Part shown: in pieces, positions 1 through 8,298 of the stretch
How the letters are laid out: every line of letters starts with the position of its first letter
Numbering within the stretch: position 1 is the stretch's first letter
Assembly (NCBI RefSeq): GCF_050876985.1
Contig: NZ_JBPAPP010000001.1
Reading direction: 5' to 3' (one strand)
DNA: 64,000 nucleotides
DNA from: Halopseudomonas sp002296055
GTDB taxonomy: Bacteria; Pseudomonadota; Gammaproteobacteria; Pseudomonadales; Pseudomonadaceae
Made by a program: the position numbers and the translations under genes
Notes under the pieces: generated by a model
Told to the model about the DNA's origin: nothing
Databases searched by the model: none
What the model saw: the letters and a program-made list of their open reading frames with translations, nothing else

Positions 1-1
1 A

Positions 2-26
2 GTTATCCACAGATCCTGTGGGTAAC
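2..26. repeat. Inverted repeat built from two DnaA-box-like 9-mers
   Basis: Arms at 2-12 and 16-26 around a 3-nt loop, with one G-T pair. The left arm contains TTATCCACA (3-11), a perfect DnaA box. The right arm, read on the other strand, is TTACCCACA (17-25). It lies just past the stop of the minus-strand gene at 33, so it may also act as that gene's terminator hairpin. Any U-tract would lie outside the window. Confidence 0.5.
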
Positions 27-32
27 CCGTTG

Positions 33-782
33 CTACTCGTATCGCTGCATTAATTGCTGAATCTGGCCGCTGCTCAGCAACTGGTCGACCGCGTTGATGA
101 GCTGCTCGCTGTCGGGGCCGTGTTTGGGCGCAGCGCAGCGCAGATAGAAGTGCTCAAGCTCCCAGTCGCTTACGGTGATGGCGGCCGGCGTGGTGCGCAG
201 GTGGTGGTGCAGTGCTCGGCGCAGGTCAATGCTGGCATCAAGGCGGCCGCGCTCCAGCATCTTCAGGCGGGTCTCGATATCCCTTACGTCGTGGCGCGTT
301 AGCGTGCCCCGCGCGAAGGCTGCTGTCAGCGCGCTACTGTAGTGATAGCCGAATGTGGTGCCGACCAAGGCTCCCTGCAGGCTGTGCAGGCTATCAGGCG
401 CCGGTTTGTCTGCTGCCGTGGCGACAACGTCTGCGTCATCGTACAGCACCTCTGACCAGTAGAGTTGAGTCGGCTTGCTGTGCCACTCGGGTTGCGTATT
501 GCAGATCAGGTGAATGCGGCCGCTATCCAGTGCCTCGTCGATGCGGTTGTTTGGTAGGGCGACGAAGGTGATCGGTCGATTCAGGTATTCGGCCACCAGC
601 TCGCCCAGTTCACGGGTCAGGCTGGGCTGCAGGTCAGCCCCGGACAGTGCTACGTAGGGTGGTGGGTCGGATGGCGAGTAACCCCATAGCAAGGGGCTTG
701 CTTGCAGGGGTGTGCTGTAGCCCAGCAGTGCCAGCAGACAGTACAGAATAACTCTCACGACGTCCCCGCAGGTGGTTGGCAA
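33..782 (-). CDS. Periplasmic solute-binding protein, SBP_bac_3-like
   Basis: About 249 aa. It has an N-terminal hydrophobic export signal (roughly residues 9-28, ending near LQASP) and then a fold typical of family 3 extracellular binding proteins: an LTRELGELVAEYLNR segment, a self-contained first lobe, and a GTTFGYHYS stretch like the ligand-binding loop. Such proteins bind amino acids or similar small polar solutes, but no permease or ATPase gene is adjacent, so it may be an orphan binding or sensing protein. An alternative GTG start a few codons in would shorten the n-region. The ligand cannot be told from sequence. Confidence 0.7.
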   Translation of the reverse strand: MPTTCGDVVRVILYCLLALLGYSTPLQASPLLWGYSPSDPPPYVALSGADLQPSLTRELGELVAEYLNRPITFVALPNNRIDEALDSGRIHLICNTQPEWHSKPTQLYWSEVLYDDADVVATAADKPAPDSLHSLQGALVGTTFGYHYSSALTAAFARGTLTRHDVRDIETRLKMLERGRLDASIDLRRALHHHLRTTPAAITVSDWELEHFYLRCAAPKHGPDSEQLINAVDQLLSSGQIQQLMQRYE

Positions 783-882
783 GCACGTATCAATGCCGCT
801 CGGCGCCGGCCAGCTTTAATCGCTTGCTGGCGGCTGGGCGTAATCGATTCGTGTTCCCCAGAGCATAGATCATTCGCTGATC

Positions 883-2673
883 TTAGCTGCAGAGGTTGAT
901 GGGCGTCTCGTCGTTATCGCAAGGGGCCAGGGCCAGGTGCTGAACGACCACGCTAAAGCCGCGTTGCTTTTTGGCGTCATGTTTGGCCCGGGAGGCGAGT
1001 TCTGCCAGCCGTGACGGGTCAAAGCGATTGGCTTGGTGGCCCAGCAGGGAAATGACGCCGATGGATAGATTCAGCAGGTCATGGTGACGCCATTTGCCCT
1101 CGCGGTCGGGGGCGGTAAACCCGTTAGCCTGGATATGCTCCGGTCTGTAGAGGCTGCGGCACAGTTGAGCGAAACGCTGGTCGAGCTGCTGCAGGCGAGA
1201 GCTCCAGTCACTGCTGCGCATCACCAGCATGAAGTCGTCGCCGCCGATATGGCCAACAAAGTCGCAGCGCGGATCGCACAACTCGCGCAGCAGTTGTGCC
1301 AGGCCAAGCAGAACCTCATCGCCCTTGCCGTAGCCATAGAGGTCGTTGAAGGGCTTGAAGTTGTCCAGGTCGATGTAGCACAGGCGAGCGTCAACCGCCT
1401 GCTCCAGCAAGCGTTGCAGGCACTGCTGAATAGGGATGTTGCCGGGTAGCAGGGTCAGCGGGTTGGCGTGCCGTGCCTGTTGCAGCTTCAGCTCGGTAAT
1501 TTGACGTAGCACGTCGATACCGCGCCCCAGGCCCTTGTAGATGCCCTGATCGACAATAATAAAGTCGTCTTCCAGGCGTTGCCTGGCGCGGCTGGTGAGC
1601 AGCCGGCTGACCCGTTGCAGGCTCTGACGGATGTCTACCACCAGGCAATCGGGGTCCATCAACTGGTGAATCGGCTTGCGGCTGTAGATTTCCTGGGCAA
1701 AGGGTTTGAGCATCGTCTGGCTGAGGGCGTGACGCTGCACGGCGCCAATCGGCCGCTGGTGCTCATCGACGATAGCCAGGGTGTTCAGCGAAGGCTGTTG
1801 CTGAAAGCAATCGAGGACGTGTTGTACTTTAGTGTGCTCAGGGATGCCGCTGACCGGCAGCAGCAAACTGTGGATGGGGGCGTCATCATTGCCGCCGCTT
1901 TGGTGCTGGCCAAGCAGTTCGGCGAGCTTGGTGTCGTTTAGTGCCGGATGGCTGTCGGGGCGTCCGAGCAGGTAGCCCTGCACCCAGTCGATGCCGATTT
2001 CCTGCAGCACGGCCAGCTCTTCCTGCAGCTCGATGCCCTCGGCGATCACCTGTGCGCGCGAGGCCTTGGCCATTTGCAGGATGGAACTGACGAATTCGCG
2101 TTTGACCGGGTCGCGGTGAATGCCATCGACAAAGTGACGATCAATCTTCACGTACTCGGGCTGCAGTTCAGACCAGAGCCGCAGGCTGGAGTAGCCGGCG
2201 CCCAAGTCGTCGAGGGCAATGGAGAATCCCATGTCGCGGTAATGGAGCAGTGCCGATTGCAGCAGAGACAGGTCTTCAATCGGTGCCTGCTCGGTCAGTT
2301 CGATAACAATCTGATCAGGGGAAAGCCCGTTGGCCTCCAACAGTGCCAGGGTTTGTCCGCGGTAATGCTGCTGCTCCAGCAGGCTCTCCGGTGACACGTT
2401 GAGAAACAGCTTGCCCGGCAGGCCGAGACTGCGGAATCGGCTAATGGCGCGTTCGCGGCAAAGCATTTCCAGCTCGGTGAGAATGCCGTGGTGGCGTGCG
2501 GCGGCAAACAGTGTCAGGGGCGAGTGCAGGGGGCTGTTGGATGGGCCACGACTTAGTGCCTCGAATCCTACGATGCGTTCTTCCAGTGTCGAAACAATGG
2601 GCTGAAAAAGGCTGTTGACCGCCCCCCTGTTTAGGATGGTAATCAGGGACTGGCGCTGTTCGGAAAGGGTCAT
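883..2673 (-). CDS. EAL-CBS-GGDEF bifunctional c-di-GMP protein
   Basis: 596 aa in three parts. The EAL phosphodiesterase domain (about 10-240) has EALSR, ELTEQ, DDLGAGYSSL, KIDRHFV and AEGIE, so the metal-binding residues look intact. A CBS pair (about 275-400) would bind a nucleotide. The GGDEF domain (about 415-580) carries GGDDF, an active-type variant. The upstream RxxD inhibitory motif is absent: the aligned residues are PRCD. No membrane segment is seen, so it is cytosolic. The order EAL-CBS-GGDEF and the position next to prc match a conserved Pseudomonas gene (PA3258 in PAO1, from memory). It probably adjusts c-di-GMP in response to a nucleotide bound by the CBS pair. The start has only a weak ribosome site. 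Confidence 0.88.
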   Translation of the reverse strand: MTLSEQRQSLITILNRGAVNSLFQPIVSTLEERIVGFEALSRGPSNSPLHSPLTLFAAARHHGILTELEMLCRERAISRFRSLGLPGKLFLNVSPESLLEQQHYRGQTLALLEANGLSPDQIVIELTEQAPIEDLSLLQSALLHYRDMGFSIALDDLGAGYSSLRLWSELQPEYVKIDRHFVDGIHRDPVKREFVSSILQMAKASRAQVIAEGIELQEELAVLQEIGIDWVQGYLLGRPDSHPALNDTKLAELLGQHQSGGNDDAPIHSLLLPVSGIPEHTKVQHVLDCFQQQPSLNTLAIVDEHQRPIGAVQRHALSQTMLKPFAQEIYSRKPIHQLMDPDCLVVDIRQSLQRVSRLLTSRARQRLEDDFIIVDQGIYKGLGRGIDVLRQITELKLQQARHANPLTLLPGNIPIQQCLQRLLEQAVDARLCYIDLDNFKPFNDLYGYGKGDEVLLGLAQLLRELCDPRCDFVGHIGGDDFMLVMRSSDWSSRLQQLDQRFAQLCRSLYRPEHIQANGFTAPDREGKWRHHDLLNLSIGVISLLGHQANRFDPSRLAELASRAKHDAKKQRGFSVVVQHLALAPCDNDETPINLCS

Positions 2674-2792
2674 AGGCTATCCAGGCATATGTGATTTGGC
2701 CGTACCTGGCCGCCCGGAATTTAACTGGCGGGCACGCTTCCATGAGTCCTGATCATGGCAGTGTGCTAGCGTCTTATGACAGGGATATGACA

Positions 2793-2815
2793 GCGCCCGC
2801 CGGAGTGGCGGGCGC
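2793..2815 (-). terminator. GC-rich hairpin after prc, no U-tract
   Basis: GCGCCCGCC (2793-2801), GGAGT loop, GGCGGGCGC (2807-2815): a perfect 9-bp stem 5 bp past the prc stop on the minus strand. No run of T follows on that strand, so it may protect an mRNA end or work with Rho. Confidence 0.45.
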
Positions 2816-2820
2816 GATTG

Positions 2821-4917
2821 TCAGTTGGCTTTGGCGACCTGATGCTCCAGCTGCAGCAGATCAAGCAGGATGTGACTGGTTTCCAGCAGGAAGGCGTCGT
2901 CTTTCGGGTCTTTGTCTTCCTCGTCTGCGTGCACCTCAGCCAGCAGCGGGTCTTCTTCCTCCAGGCTGGTCAAGGGCTCTTCGCCGCGGGCAGTCAAACG
3001 CTGGTTTTCCAGGTCGAGCAGGCGCTGCTCGTAATCTTCCTGCTGTTGCTTGCGTTTGCCTTCGTTCAGCGGAATGGTCTGGCGTGCCTTGATCTCATCA
3101 TCCAGGCCTATGCGCGCCAAGGTATAGATGAAGTCTGGGTCCTGGGCGGCGCGCTCTTCATGCTGGCGCTGTAGCTGCGCAACAAACGGCTGCAGATGGC
3201 TGCTGGTTTGATAGCGCGCCGGCGGAATGGTGTCCCAAGGCATGGCGTGGGGCAGGGCGCTTTCGCCAATCTCCTCGCTGTCCAGCAGCGACGGATAGCT
3301 GATATCCGGCACTACGCCGCGGTGTTGAGTGCTCTGACCGGAGACGCGGTAGAACTTGGCCAGGGTCAGTTTCAGCTCGCCGTGATTGAGTGGCTGGATG
3401 GACTGCACGGTGCCCTTGCCGAAGGTCGATTCGCCAATCACCAGTGCACGACCATAGTCCTGCATGGCGCCGGCAAAAATCTCCGACGCGGAGGCTGACA
3501 GTCGGTTGACCAGTACGGCCATCGGGCCCTTGTAGGCAACGCCGGCTTCCGGATCATCAAGCTGCTGCACCTGGCCTTGGCTGTCGCGCACCAGTACTGT
3601 TGGGCCGCGGTCGATAAACAGGCCGGTCAGTTCGGTCGCTTCCTGCAGCGAGCCGCCGCCGTTGTCACGCAGATCCAGTACCACGCCGTCGACGTTCTGC
3701 TCACTCAGCTCACCCAGCAGGCGACGTACGTCGCGAGTGGTGCTGCGGTAGTCCGGGTCGCCTTTGCGATAGGCTTTGAAATCGATATAGAAGCCGGGTA
3801 CGTCGATCACGCCGATGCGATAGTCGCGCCCGTTGTCCTGCAGTTCGATGACTGAAGACTTGGCGGCCTGATCTTCCAGCTTGATGGCTTCACGGGTCAG
3901 GTTTACCACCTTGCTGGTCAAATCCCCCGGCGGGTTGCTGGCCGGAATGACCTCAAGGCGTACCGGAGAGCCCTTGGGGCCGCGAATAAGTTTGACGACC
4001 TCGTCGAGGCGCCAGCCGACCACGTCGACCATTTCTTCATCCGCCTGGCCAACGCCAATGATGCGGTCGCTGGTTGCCAGCTGCTGGCTGCGCTTGGCAG
4101 GGCCAGCTGGTACCAGGCGTACAATCTTGGTGTACTCGTTATCGCTCTGCAGCACCGCGCCGATGCCTTCGAGCGACAGGCTCATGTTGATGTCGAAGTT
4201 TTCGGCATTTTCCGGCGACAGGTACTGAGTGTGTGGGTCGTAGACCTGCGCCAGGGCGTTGATGTAGTTCTGGAACACATCTTCTGAGCGGGTCTGGTTG
4301 ACGCGTATCTGCTGGCCGCGATAGCGCTTGCCGAGCAGCTCGCGGATATCGTCCAGGCTCTTGCCTGCGAGTTTCAGGCGCAGCACTTCATCTTTGATTT
4401 GAGCACGCCAGAGCTGGTGCAGTGCTTCTTCATCGGTGACCCAAGGCGCCTCTTCGCGGTCGACCAGGATGTCCTGGTCGGTATTGAAGTCGAAGCCGTC
4501 GAGCTTGTTCTCGATCAGGTCCAGGCTGTACACCAGGCGCTCCTGCAGGCGCTGCAGCTGGCGTTTGTGCATCGCGAAGCCGACGCTCAGGTCGCCCTTG
4601 AGCAGCAAGTCGTCCATGCGCAGTCGGTTGCCAGCAAAGGCATCAATGTCCTGCTGGGTAAACAGACTGCGTTGCGGGTCCAGATGTTTGAGGTAGGTGT
4701 CATACATCTGCGCCGACAGGTCATCGTCGAGTCGGGTGCGGTTGTAATGGTGACGGCGCAGCAGCTCGACGGTGTTCTGGCTCGCGACCACTTGGTCGCG
4801 GCTGGGCTGTAGTTGATCAAGATCCAGCGTGGGGACTTGTTCTAGTGCCAGCACGCTGCTGCTGACGGTCAGCAGGGCGATGAGGCAGGTGCGGCGCAGG
4901 AGGGGGAAACCTTTCAT
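2821..4917 (-). CDS. prc: Carboxy-terminal processing protease Prc/Tsp (AlgO)
   Basis: 698 aa, close to E. coli Prc (682). An N-terminal signal peptide (to about residue 24, ending VLA-LEQ) sends it to the periplasm. The N-terminal helical domain is followed by a PDZ domain (about 235-320, with LVPAGPAKRSQQL and DRIIGVGQ), the S41 serine protease core and a C-terminal DUF3340-type region. The catalytic dyad is visible as Ser near 473 (RLSASASEIF) and Lys near 498 (GESTFGKGTVQ), 25 residues apart as in E. coli. Prc degrades proteins with nonpolar C-termini. In P. aeruginosa the orthologue AlgO affects alginate output by acting in the MucA/RseP cascade. It is flanked by a c-di-GMP gene and a divergent qor. 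Confidence 0.95.
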   Translation of the reverse strand: MKGFPLLRRTCLIALLTVSSSVLALEQVPTLDLDQLQPSRDQVVASQNTVELLRRHHYNRTRLDDDLSAQMYDTYLKHLDPQRSLFTQQDIDAFAGNRLRMDDLLLKGDLSVGFAMHKRQLQRLQERLVYSLDLIENKLDGFDFNTDQDILVDREEAPWVTDEEALHQLWRAQIKDEVLRLKLAGKSLDDIRELLGKRYRGQQIRVNQTRSEDVFQNYINALAQVYDPHTQYLSPENAENFDINMSLSLEGIGAVLQSDNEYTKIVRLVPAGPAKRSQQLATSDRIIGVGQADEEMVDVVGWRLDEVVKLIRGPKGSPVRLEVIPASNPPGDLTSKVVNLTREAIKLEDQAAKSSVIELQDNGRDYRIGVIDVPGFYIDFKAYRKGDPDYRSTTRDVRRLLGELSEQNVDGVVLDLRDNGGGSLQEATELTGLFIDRGPTVLVRDSQGQVQQLDDPEAGVAYKGPMAVLVNRLSASASEIFAGAMQDYGRALVIGESTFGKGTVQSIQPLNHGELKLTLAKFYRVSGQSTQHRGVVPDISYPSLLDSEEIGESALPHAMPWDTIPPARYQTSSHLQPFVAQLQRQHEERAAQDPDFIYTLARIGLDDEIKARQTIPLNEGKRKQQQEDYEQRLLDLENQRLTARGEEPLTSLEEEDPLLAEVHADEEDKDPKDDAFLLETSHILLDLLQLEHQVAKAN

Positions 4918-5012
4918 CTGGGGTATCGCGTCCGGAGAGAGTATGCTTTTAGGAGTGTACGCGGGACAGCGAGTTCCCGCTGATTACCATTGATAAGAAC
5001 TATGGAGGTAGC

Positions 5013-5966
5013 GTGAGAGGATTGCAAGCCGAGGGCGGGGCGCTGACATGGCAGCCCCAGAGTGCTGTAGAGCTGAAGTCCGGCGAGGTACGTATTCGTG
5101 TGCAGGCCGCTGGCCTGAACCGTGCCGACCTGTTGCAGAAGGCCGGCATGTATCCGCCACCACCGGGTGTCACCACCGTGCTCGGTCTGGAGTGCGCAGG
5201 CGAGATTATCGAGGTTGGCGAGGGCTCTCGCTGGCAGCTGGGCGACCGTGTGTGTGCCCTGCTGGCCGGTGGCGGTATGGCTGAAGAGGTGGTGGTTGAT
5301 CAGCGTCACCTGCTGCCGGTCCCCGATAGCCTGAACTGGGCGGAGGCCGCCGCTATCCCCGAAGTGTTCAGCACTGCCTGGTTGAACATCTTCGTATTGG
5401 GCAACGCGCGCCCGGGTGAAAAAGTGGTGATTCACGCTGGCGCCAGTGGCGTAGGCACTGCTGCCATCCAGCTGTGCAAGGCCCAGGGCAATCCCTGTTG
5501 GGTCAGTGTTGGCAGCCAGGACAAGCTCGACGCCTGCGTGGATCTGGGCGCTGAAGGTGGTGTGCTGCGCCAGAACGGCATCGCCGCACTGAAGGACTTT
5601 GGGCCTTTCAATGTCGCGTTGGACCCGGTGGGTGCAACCTACGCCGCCGATCATCTGGACCTGCTGGCTGTCGATGCGCGCTGGGTGCTGATCGGCCTGA
5701 TGGGTGGTCGCGAGGCAACAGTGGATCTGGCCAAGGTGCTGGCCAAGCGCATCAGCCTGCTGGGCTCGACCCTGCGTACCCGCGATGCTGACTTTAAGGC
5801 GACCCTGCTGGCCGATATGGAACAGCGCCTAATTCCGCTGTTCGCCAATGGTGAGCTTAAGCCGATGGTGGCAAAAACCTTCTCATTTGCCGATGCCGAA
5901 GCGGCCTTCGAAGAGTTGGCGCGTGACCAAGTGGTAGGTAAGGTGATTTTGCTGCGCGAAGACTGA
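5013..5966 (+). CDS. NAD(P)H quinone oxidoreductase, zinc-independent MDR family
   Basis: 317 aa with a GTG start; GGAGG at 5004-5008 fixes it. The N-terminal GroES-like domain (about 1-115) contains NRADLLQKAGMYPPPPG, typical of the PIG3/QOR branch, and lacks the catalytic zinc cysteine set of alcohol dehydrogenases. The Rossmann part has VIHAGASGVGTAAIQL, the NADPH-binding glycine motif. It likely reduces quinones by one electron using NADPH in the cytosol. It is transcribed away from prc and ends at a strong bidirectional terminator. The same neighbour order is seen in Pseudomonas. Confidence 0.9.
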   Translation: MRGLQAEGGALTWQPQSAVELKSGEVRIRVQAAGLNRADLLQKAGMYPPPPGVTTVLGLECAGEIIEVGEGSRWQLGDRVCALLAGGGMAEEVVVDQRHLLPVPDSLNWAEAAAIPEVFSTAWLNIFVLGNARPGEKVVIHAGASGVGTAAIQLCKAQGNPCWVSVGSQDKLDACVDLGAEGGVLRQNGIAALKDFGPFNVALDPVGATYAADHLDLLAVDARWVLIGLMGGREATVDLAKVLAKRISLLGSTLRTRDADFKATLLADMEQRLIPLFANGELKPMVAKTFSFADAEAAFEELARDQVVGKVILLRED

Positions 5967-5993
5967 TCCCAGCCCGCTGCAGCGGCAATGAAG

Positions 5994-6028
5994 AAAACCC
6001 CATACGCCTCTGGCGTATGGGGTTTTTT
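5994..6028. terminator. Bidirectional intrinsic terminator between qor and apeB
   Basis: 15-bp perfect stem AAAACCCCATACGCC (5994-6008) / GGCGTATGGGGTTTT (6012-6026) with a 3-nt loop and T-runs on both strands. It serves the convergent genes on each side. Confidence 0.92.
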
Positions 6029-6031
6029 GTA

Positions 6032-7327
6032 TCAGATCAGTCGCTCGGCGTTACAGAAGGCGGTCAGCACGCTGATCAAGTACCCGGGGTCGCGGCTGCC
6101 AGCCAGCTCGCGGATCGAGTGCATGGCGAAGGTCGGTGCGCCGATATCCACGGTGCGCACGCCCAGGCGGCTGGCGGTGATCGGGCCGATGGTGCTGCCG
6201 CAGCCCATGTCGCTGCGCACCACAAAGGCTTGTACCGGTACGTCGGTGCGCGCGCACAAGTCGCGGAAGAAGGCGGCGGTTTCGCTGTTGGTGGCGTAGC
6301 GCTGGTTGTTGTTGATTTTGATAACCGGGCCGGCATTCAGCTGGGGGCCGTGGTTTTCGTCGTGCTTCATGGCGAAGTTCGGGTGCACCGCGTGGGCGTT
6401 GTCCGCCGACACCAGCAGCGAGCGCTGGATCACCTGAATACGCTCGGCGTCGTCGCTGATCAGTCGGCGCAGCACGTCTTCCAGGAAAGGGCCGTCGGCA
6501 CCACAGCAAGAGCTGGAGCCGATCTCTTCATGGTCAGTGCATACCAGCAGGCAGGGTTGCTCGCCGTCGCTATTGAGCAGGGCGTTCAGACCTGCGTGGC
6601 AGGACAGTAGATTGTCCAGGCGGGCTGCGCTGAAAAAGTCGCCATCGAGGCCCAGTTGGGCCGGGCGCTGGGTGTCATAGAAGCTCAGCTCGTAATCCAG
6701 CACCTGCGCGCCCTCGCAGTCGGGGTGCTCGCTCGCCAGTTGGCTAGCCAGTAGGGCGCGCAGGTCGCGCCCGCCATCCAGGCTGTGGGCGAGGATGGGC
6801 GGCATGTCGGTCTGCGGGTTGATGGCCAGGCCATCATTGACGCCCCGGTTCAGGTGGATCGCCAGGTTGGGCACCACCGCAACAGGGCGCTGGAAGTCGA
6901 TCAGGCGGCTGTCCAGCGCGCCGTCAGCGTTGCGAAAGGTGACGCGGCCGGCGAGCGACAGGTCGCGGTCAAACCAGGGTGCGAGCAGCGCGCCGCCGTA
7001 GATCTCGACGCCCAGTTGCCAGAGCCCTTGCTGGTCCTTCTCTGGCTGCGGCTTCACGCGCAGGCAGGGGCTGTCGGTATGGGCGCCAATCAGACGCAGT
7101 CCTCGCTGGCTCAGCGCACCTTCAGCGCCCAGCTGAAAGGCAATCAGCGAGGAGTCGTTTCGGGTCACCAGATAACGCCCGCCGGCCTGCAGTTGCCAGT
7201 CGCTGCGCTCGTCCAGCGCCGTAAAGCCGGCCGCCAGCAGGCGAGCGCGCAGGGTGGCGGTGGCGTGAAAGGGGGTGGGGGAGGCAGCAATGAAGTCGGC
7301 CAGATCCTGAAGCGTTGGGTCCTGCAT
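6032..7327 (-). CDS. apeB: M18 family aspartyl aminopeptidase ApeB
   Basis: 431 aa. The ATG at 7327 is chosen because GGAGAG lies just upstream and the protein then begins MQDPTLQDLADFI, as in the family (about 429 aa); an upstream in-frame extension has no support. Zinc-peptidase signatures are present: GAHTDSPCLRVKP, DHEEIGSSS, SADNAHAVHPN and FAMHSIREL near the C-terminus. It is a cytosolic dodecameric-type enzyme that removes N-terminal acidic residues from peptides. It faces qor across a shared terminator and follows rluA on the same strand with a 34-bp gap, so the two may be co-transcribed. Confidence 0.95.
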   Translation of the reverse strand: MQDPTLQDLADFIAASPTPFHATATLRARLLAAGFTALDERSDWQLQAGGRYLVTRNDSSLIAFQLGAEGALSQRGLRLIGAHTDSPCLRVKPQPEKDQQGLWQLGVEIYGGALLAPWFDRDLSLAGRVTFRNADGALDSRLIDFQRPVAVVPNLAIHLNRGVNDGLAINPQTDMPPILAHSLDGGRDLRALLASQLASEHPDCEGAQVLDYELSFYDTQRPAQLGLDGDFFSAARLDNLLSCHAGLNALLNSDGEQPCLLVCTDHEEIGSSSCCGADGPFLEDVLRRLISDDAERIQVIQRSLLVSADNAHAVHPNFAMKHDENHGPQLNAGPVIKINNNQRYATNSETAAFFRDLCARTDVPVQAFVVRSDMGCGSTIGPITASRLGVRTVDIGAPTFAMHSIRELAGSRDPGYLISVLTAFCNAERLI

Positions 7328-7361
7328 GTAACTCTCCTGCAACGGGGTGACGGGCACCTGC

Positions 7362-7997
7362 TCAGAACGGGCAGGGGCTCTCAAATGCCATGCGCTCGCC
7401 TGTCTCCGGGTGGCTGATGACCAGTCGGGCGGCGTGCAGTGCCAGGCGCGGGCAGGCGTCCAGCGCGGCGCCTTCGGCGTAGAGGCGATCGCCAAGCAGC
7501 GGGTGGCCGATGGCGAGCATGTGCACGCGCAGCTGGTGCGAGCGGCCGGTTATCGGTGTCAGCTCTACACGGCAGTAGTCTGCGTGGCGCTCCAGTACGC
7601 GCCAGAAGGTCTGAGCATGCTTGCCAAGCTCGTGATCGACGATATGCCGTGGCTTGTTGGGAGGATCATAGCGCAGCGGCAGGTCAATGTGTCCCGCATC
7701 GCCCGCTGGCTGGCCCCAGCACAGGGCGATATAGGCTTTCTCGGTCTCGCGATCATGGAACTGGCGGGACAGCTCGCGGTGGGCGTCCGGGTTACGGGCA
7801 ATCACCAGCAGGCCGGAGGTTTCCCAATCGAGCCGATGCACGATGCGCGCTTCGGGGTAGCCGTTTTCCTGCAGGCGGGTGGTCAGGCAGTCCTTGTTGT
7901 CCTCGGCACGGCCTGGGACGGACAGCAGCAGCGTCGGCTTGTCGACGATCAGGAAGCAGGGGTCCTGATGCACGATGCCGATATGGGTTAGTGGCAT
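7362..7997 (-). CDS. rluA: RluA-family pseudouridine synthase
   Basis: 211 aa from the ATG at 7997 (CCGGAAGA upstream); a longer form starting at 8018 is possible but adds unconserved residues. The catalytic motif HRLDWETSG (Asp of HRLD) and ITGRSHQLRVHMLAIGHP are diagnostic of RluA. No S4 domain is present, so it resembles the dual-specificity RluA that modifies 23S rRNA U746 and tRNA U32, rather than RluC or RluD. It lies directly downstream of minE, as in P. aeruginosa, with a hairpin in the gap. Confidence 0.92.
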   Translation of the reverse strand: MPLTHIGIVHQDPCFLIVDKPTLLLSVPGRAEDNKDCLTTRLQENGYPEARIVHRLDWETSGLLVIARNPDAHRELSRQFHDRETEKAYIALCWGQPAGDAGHIDLPLRYDPPNKPRHIVDHELGKHAQTFWRVLERHADYCRVELTPITGRSHQLRVHMLAIGHPLLGDRLYAEGAALDACPRLALHAARLVISHPETGERMAFESPCPF

Positions 7998-8010
7998 GGG
8001 TCTTCCGGAG

Positions 8011-8034
8011 GGCGCCACCCGGGTGGGTGGCGCC
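8011..8034 (-). terminator. Perfect GC hairpin between minE and rluA
   Basis: GGCGCCACCC (8011-8020), GGGT loop, GGGTGGCGCC (8025-8034): a 10-bp perfect stem starting 6 bp after the minE stop and ending about 13 bp before the rluA start. There is no T-run, so it may attenuate read-through rather than fully terminate. Confidence 0.5.
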
Positions 8035-8040
8035 GGCTGG

Positions 8041-8298
8041 TCAGGGGCGTTCCGGCAGGGTGATGTTCAGTTCGAGGACCGAGCAATCATCCTGGTTGTC
8101 GAGAGCGACATGCACCTGCTCGCGGTCGATGGAAACGTACTTGCTGATGACATCGATGATTTCCTGCTGCAGTTGCGGCAGGTAGTCGGGCTGATTGCGC
8201 TGCCCACGCTGGTGGGCCACGATGATCTGCAGACGCTCCTTGGCGATCGACGCGGGCGTCGATTTCTTGCGGTCGCGGAAATAATCGAAAATGCTCAC
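8041..8298 (-). CDS. minE: Cell division topological specificity factor MinE
   Basis: 85 aa with a GTG start directly abutting the minD stop (TAA-GTG). GGAGGG upstream within minD serves as ribosome site. The N-terminal SIFDYFRDRKKSTPASIAKERLQIIV is the MinD-binding and membrane-targeting region (given here only as the segment around residues 2-27); the C-terminal part is the dimerising topological domain with KYVSIDREQVHV. MinE stimulates MinD ATPase and drives pole-to-pole oscillation, keeping the MinCD inhibitor away from midcell. It is the last gene of minCDE. Confidence 0.97.
   Translation of the reverse strand: MSIFDYFRDRKKSTPASIAKERLQIIVAHQRGQRNQPDYLPQLQQEIIDVISKYVSIDREQVHVALDNQDDCSVLELNITLPERP

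Noticed and set aside
4914..5654. 246-aa minus-strand frame opposite the quinone oxidoreductase
   Set aside because: Overlaps the prc start and has no recognisable protein features; the plus-strand MDR protein is clear.
6017..6610. Plus-strand frames opposite apeB
   Set aside because: They start inside the bidirectional terminator and are Ala/Val/Gln-rich shadows.
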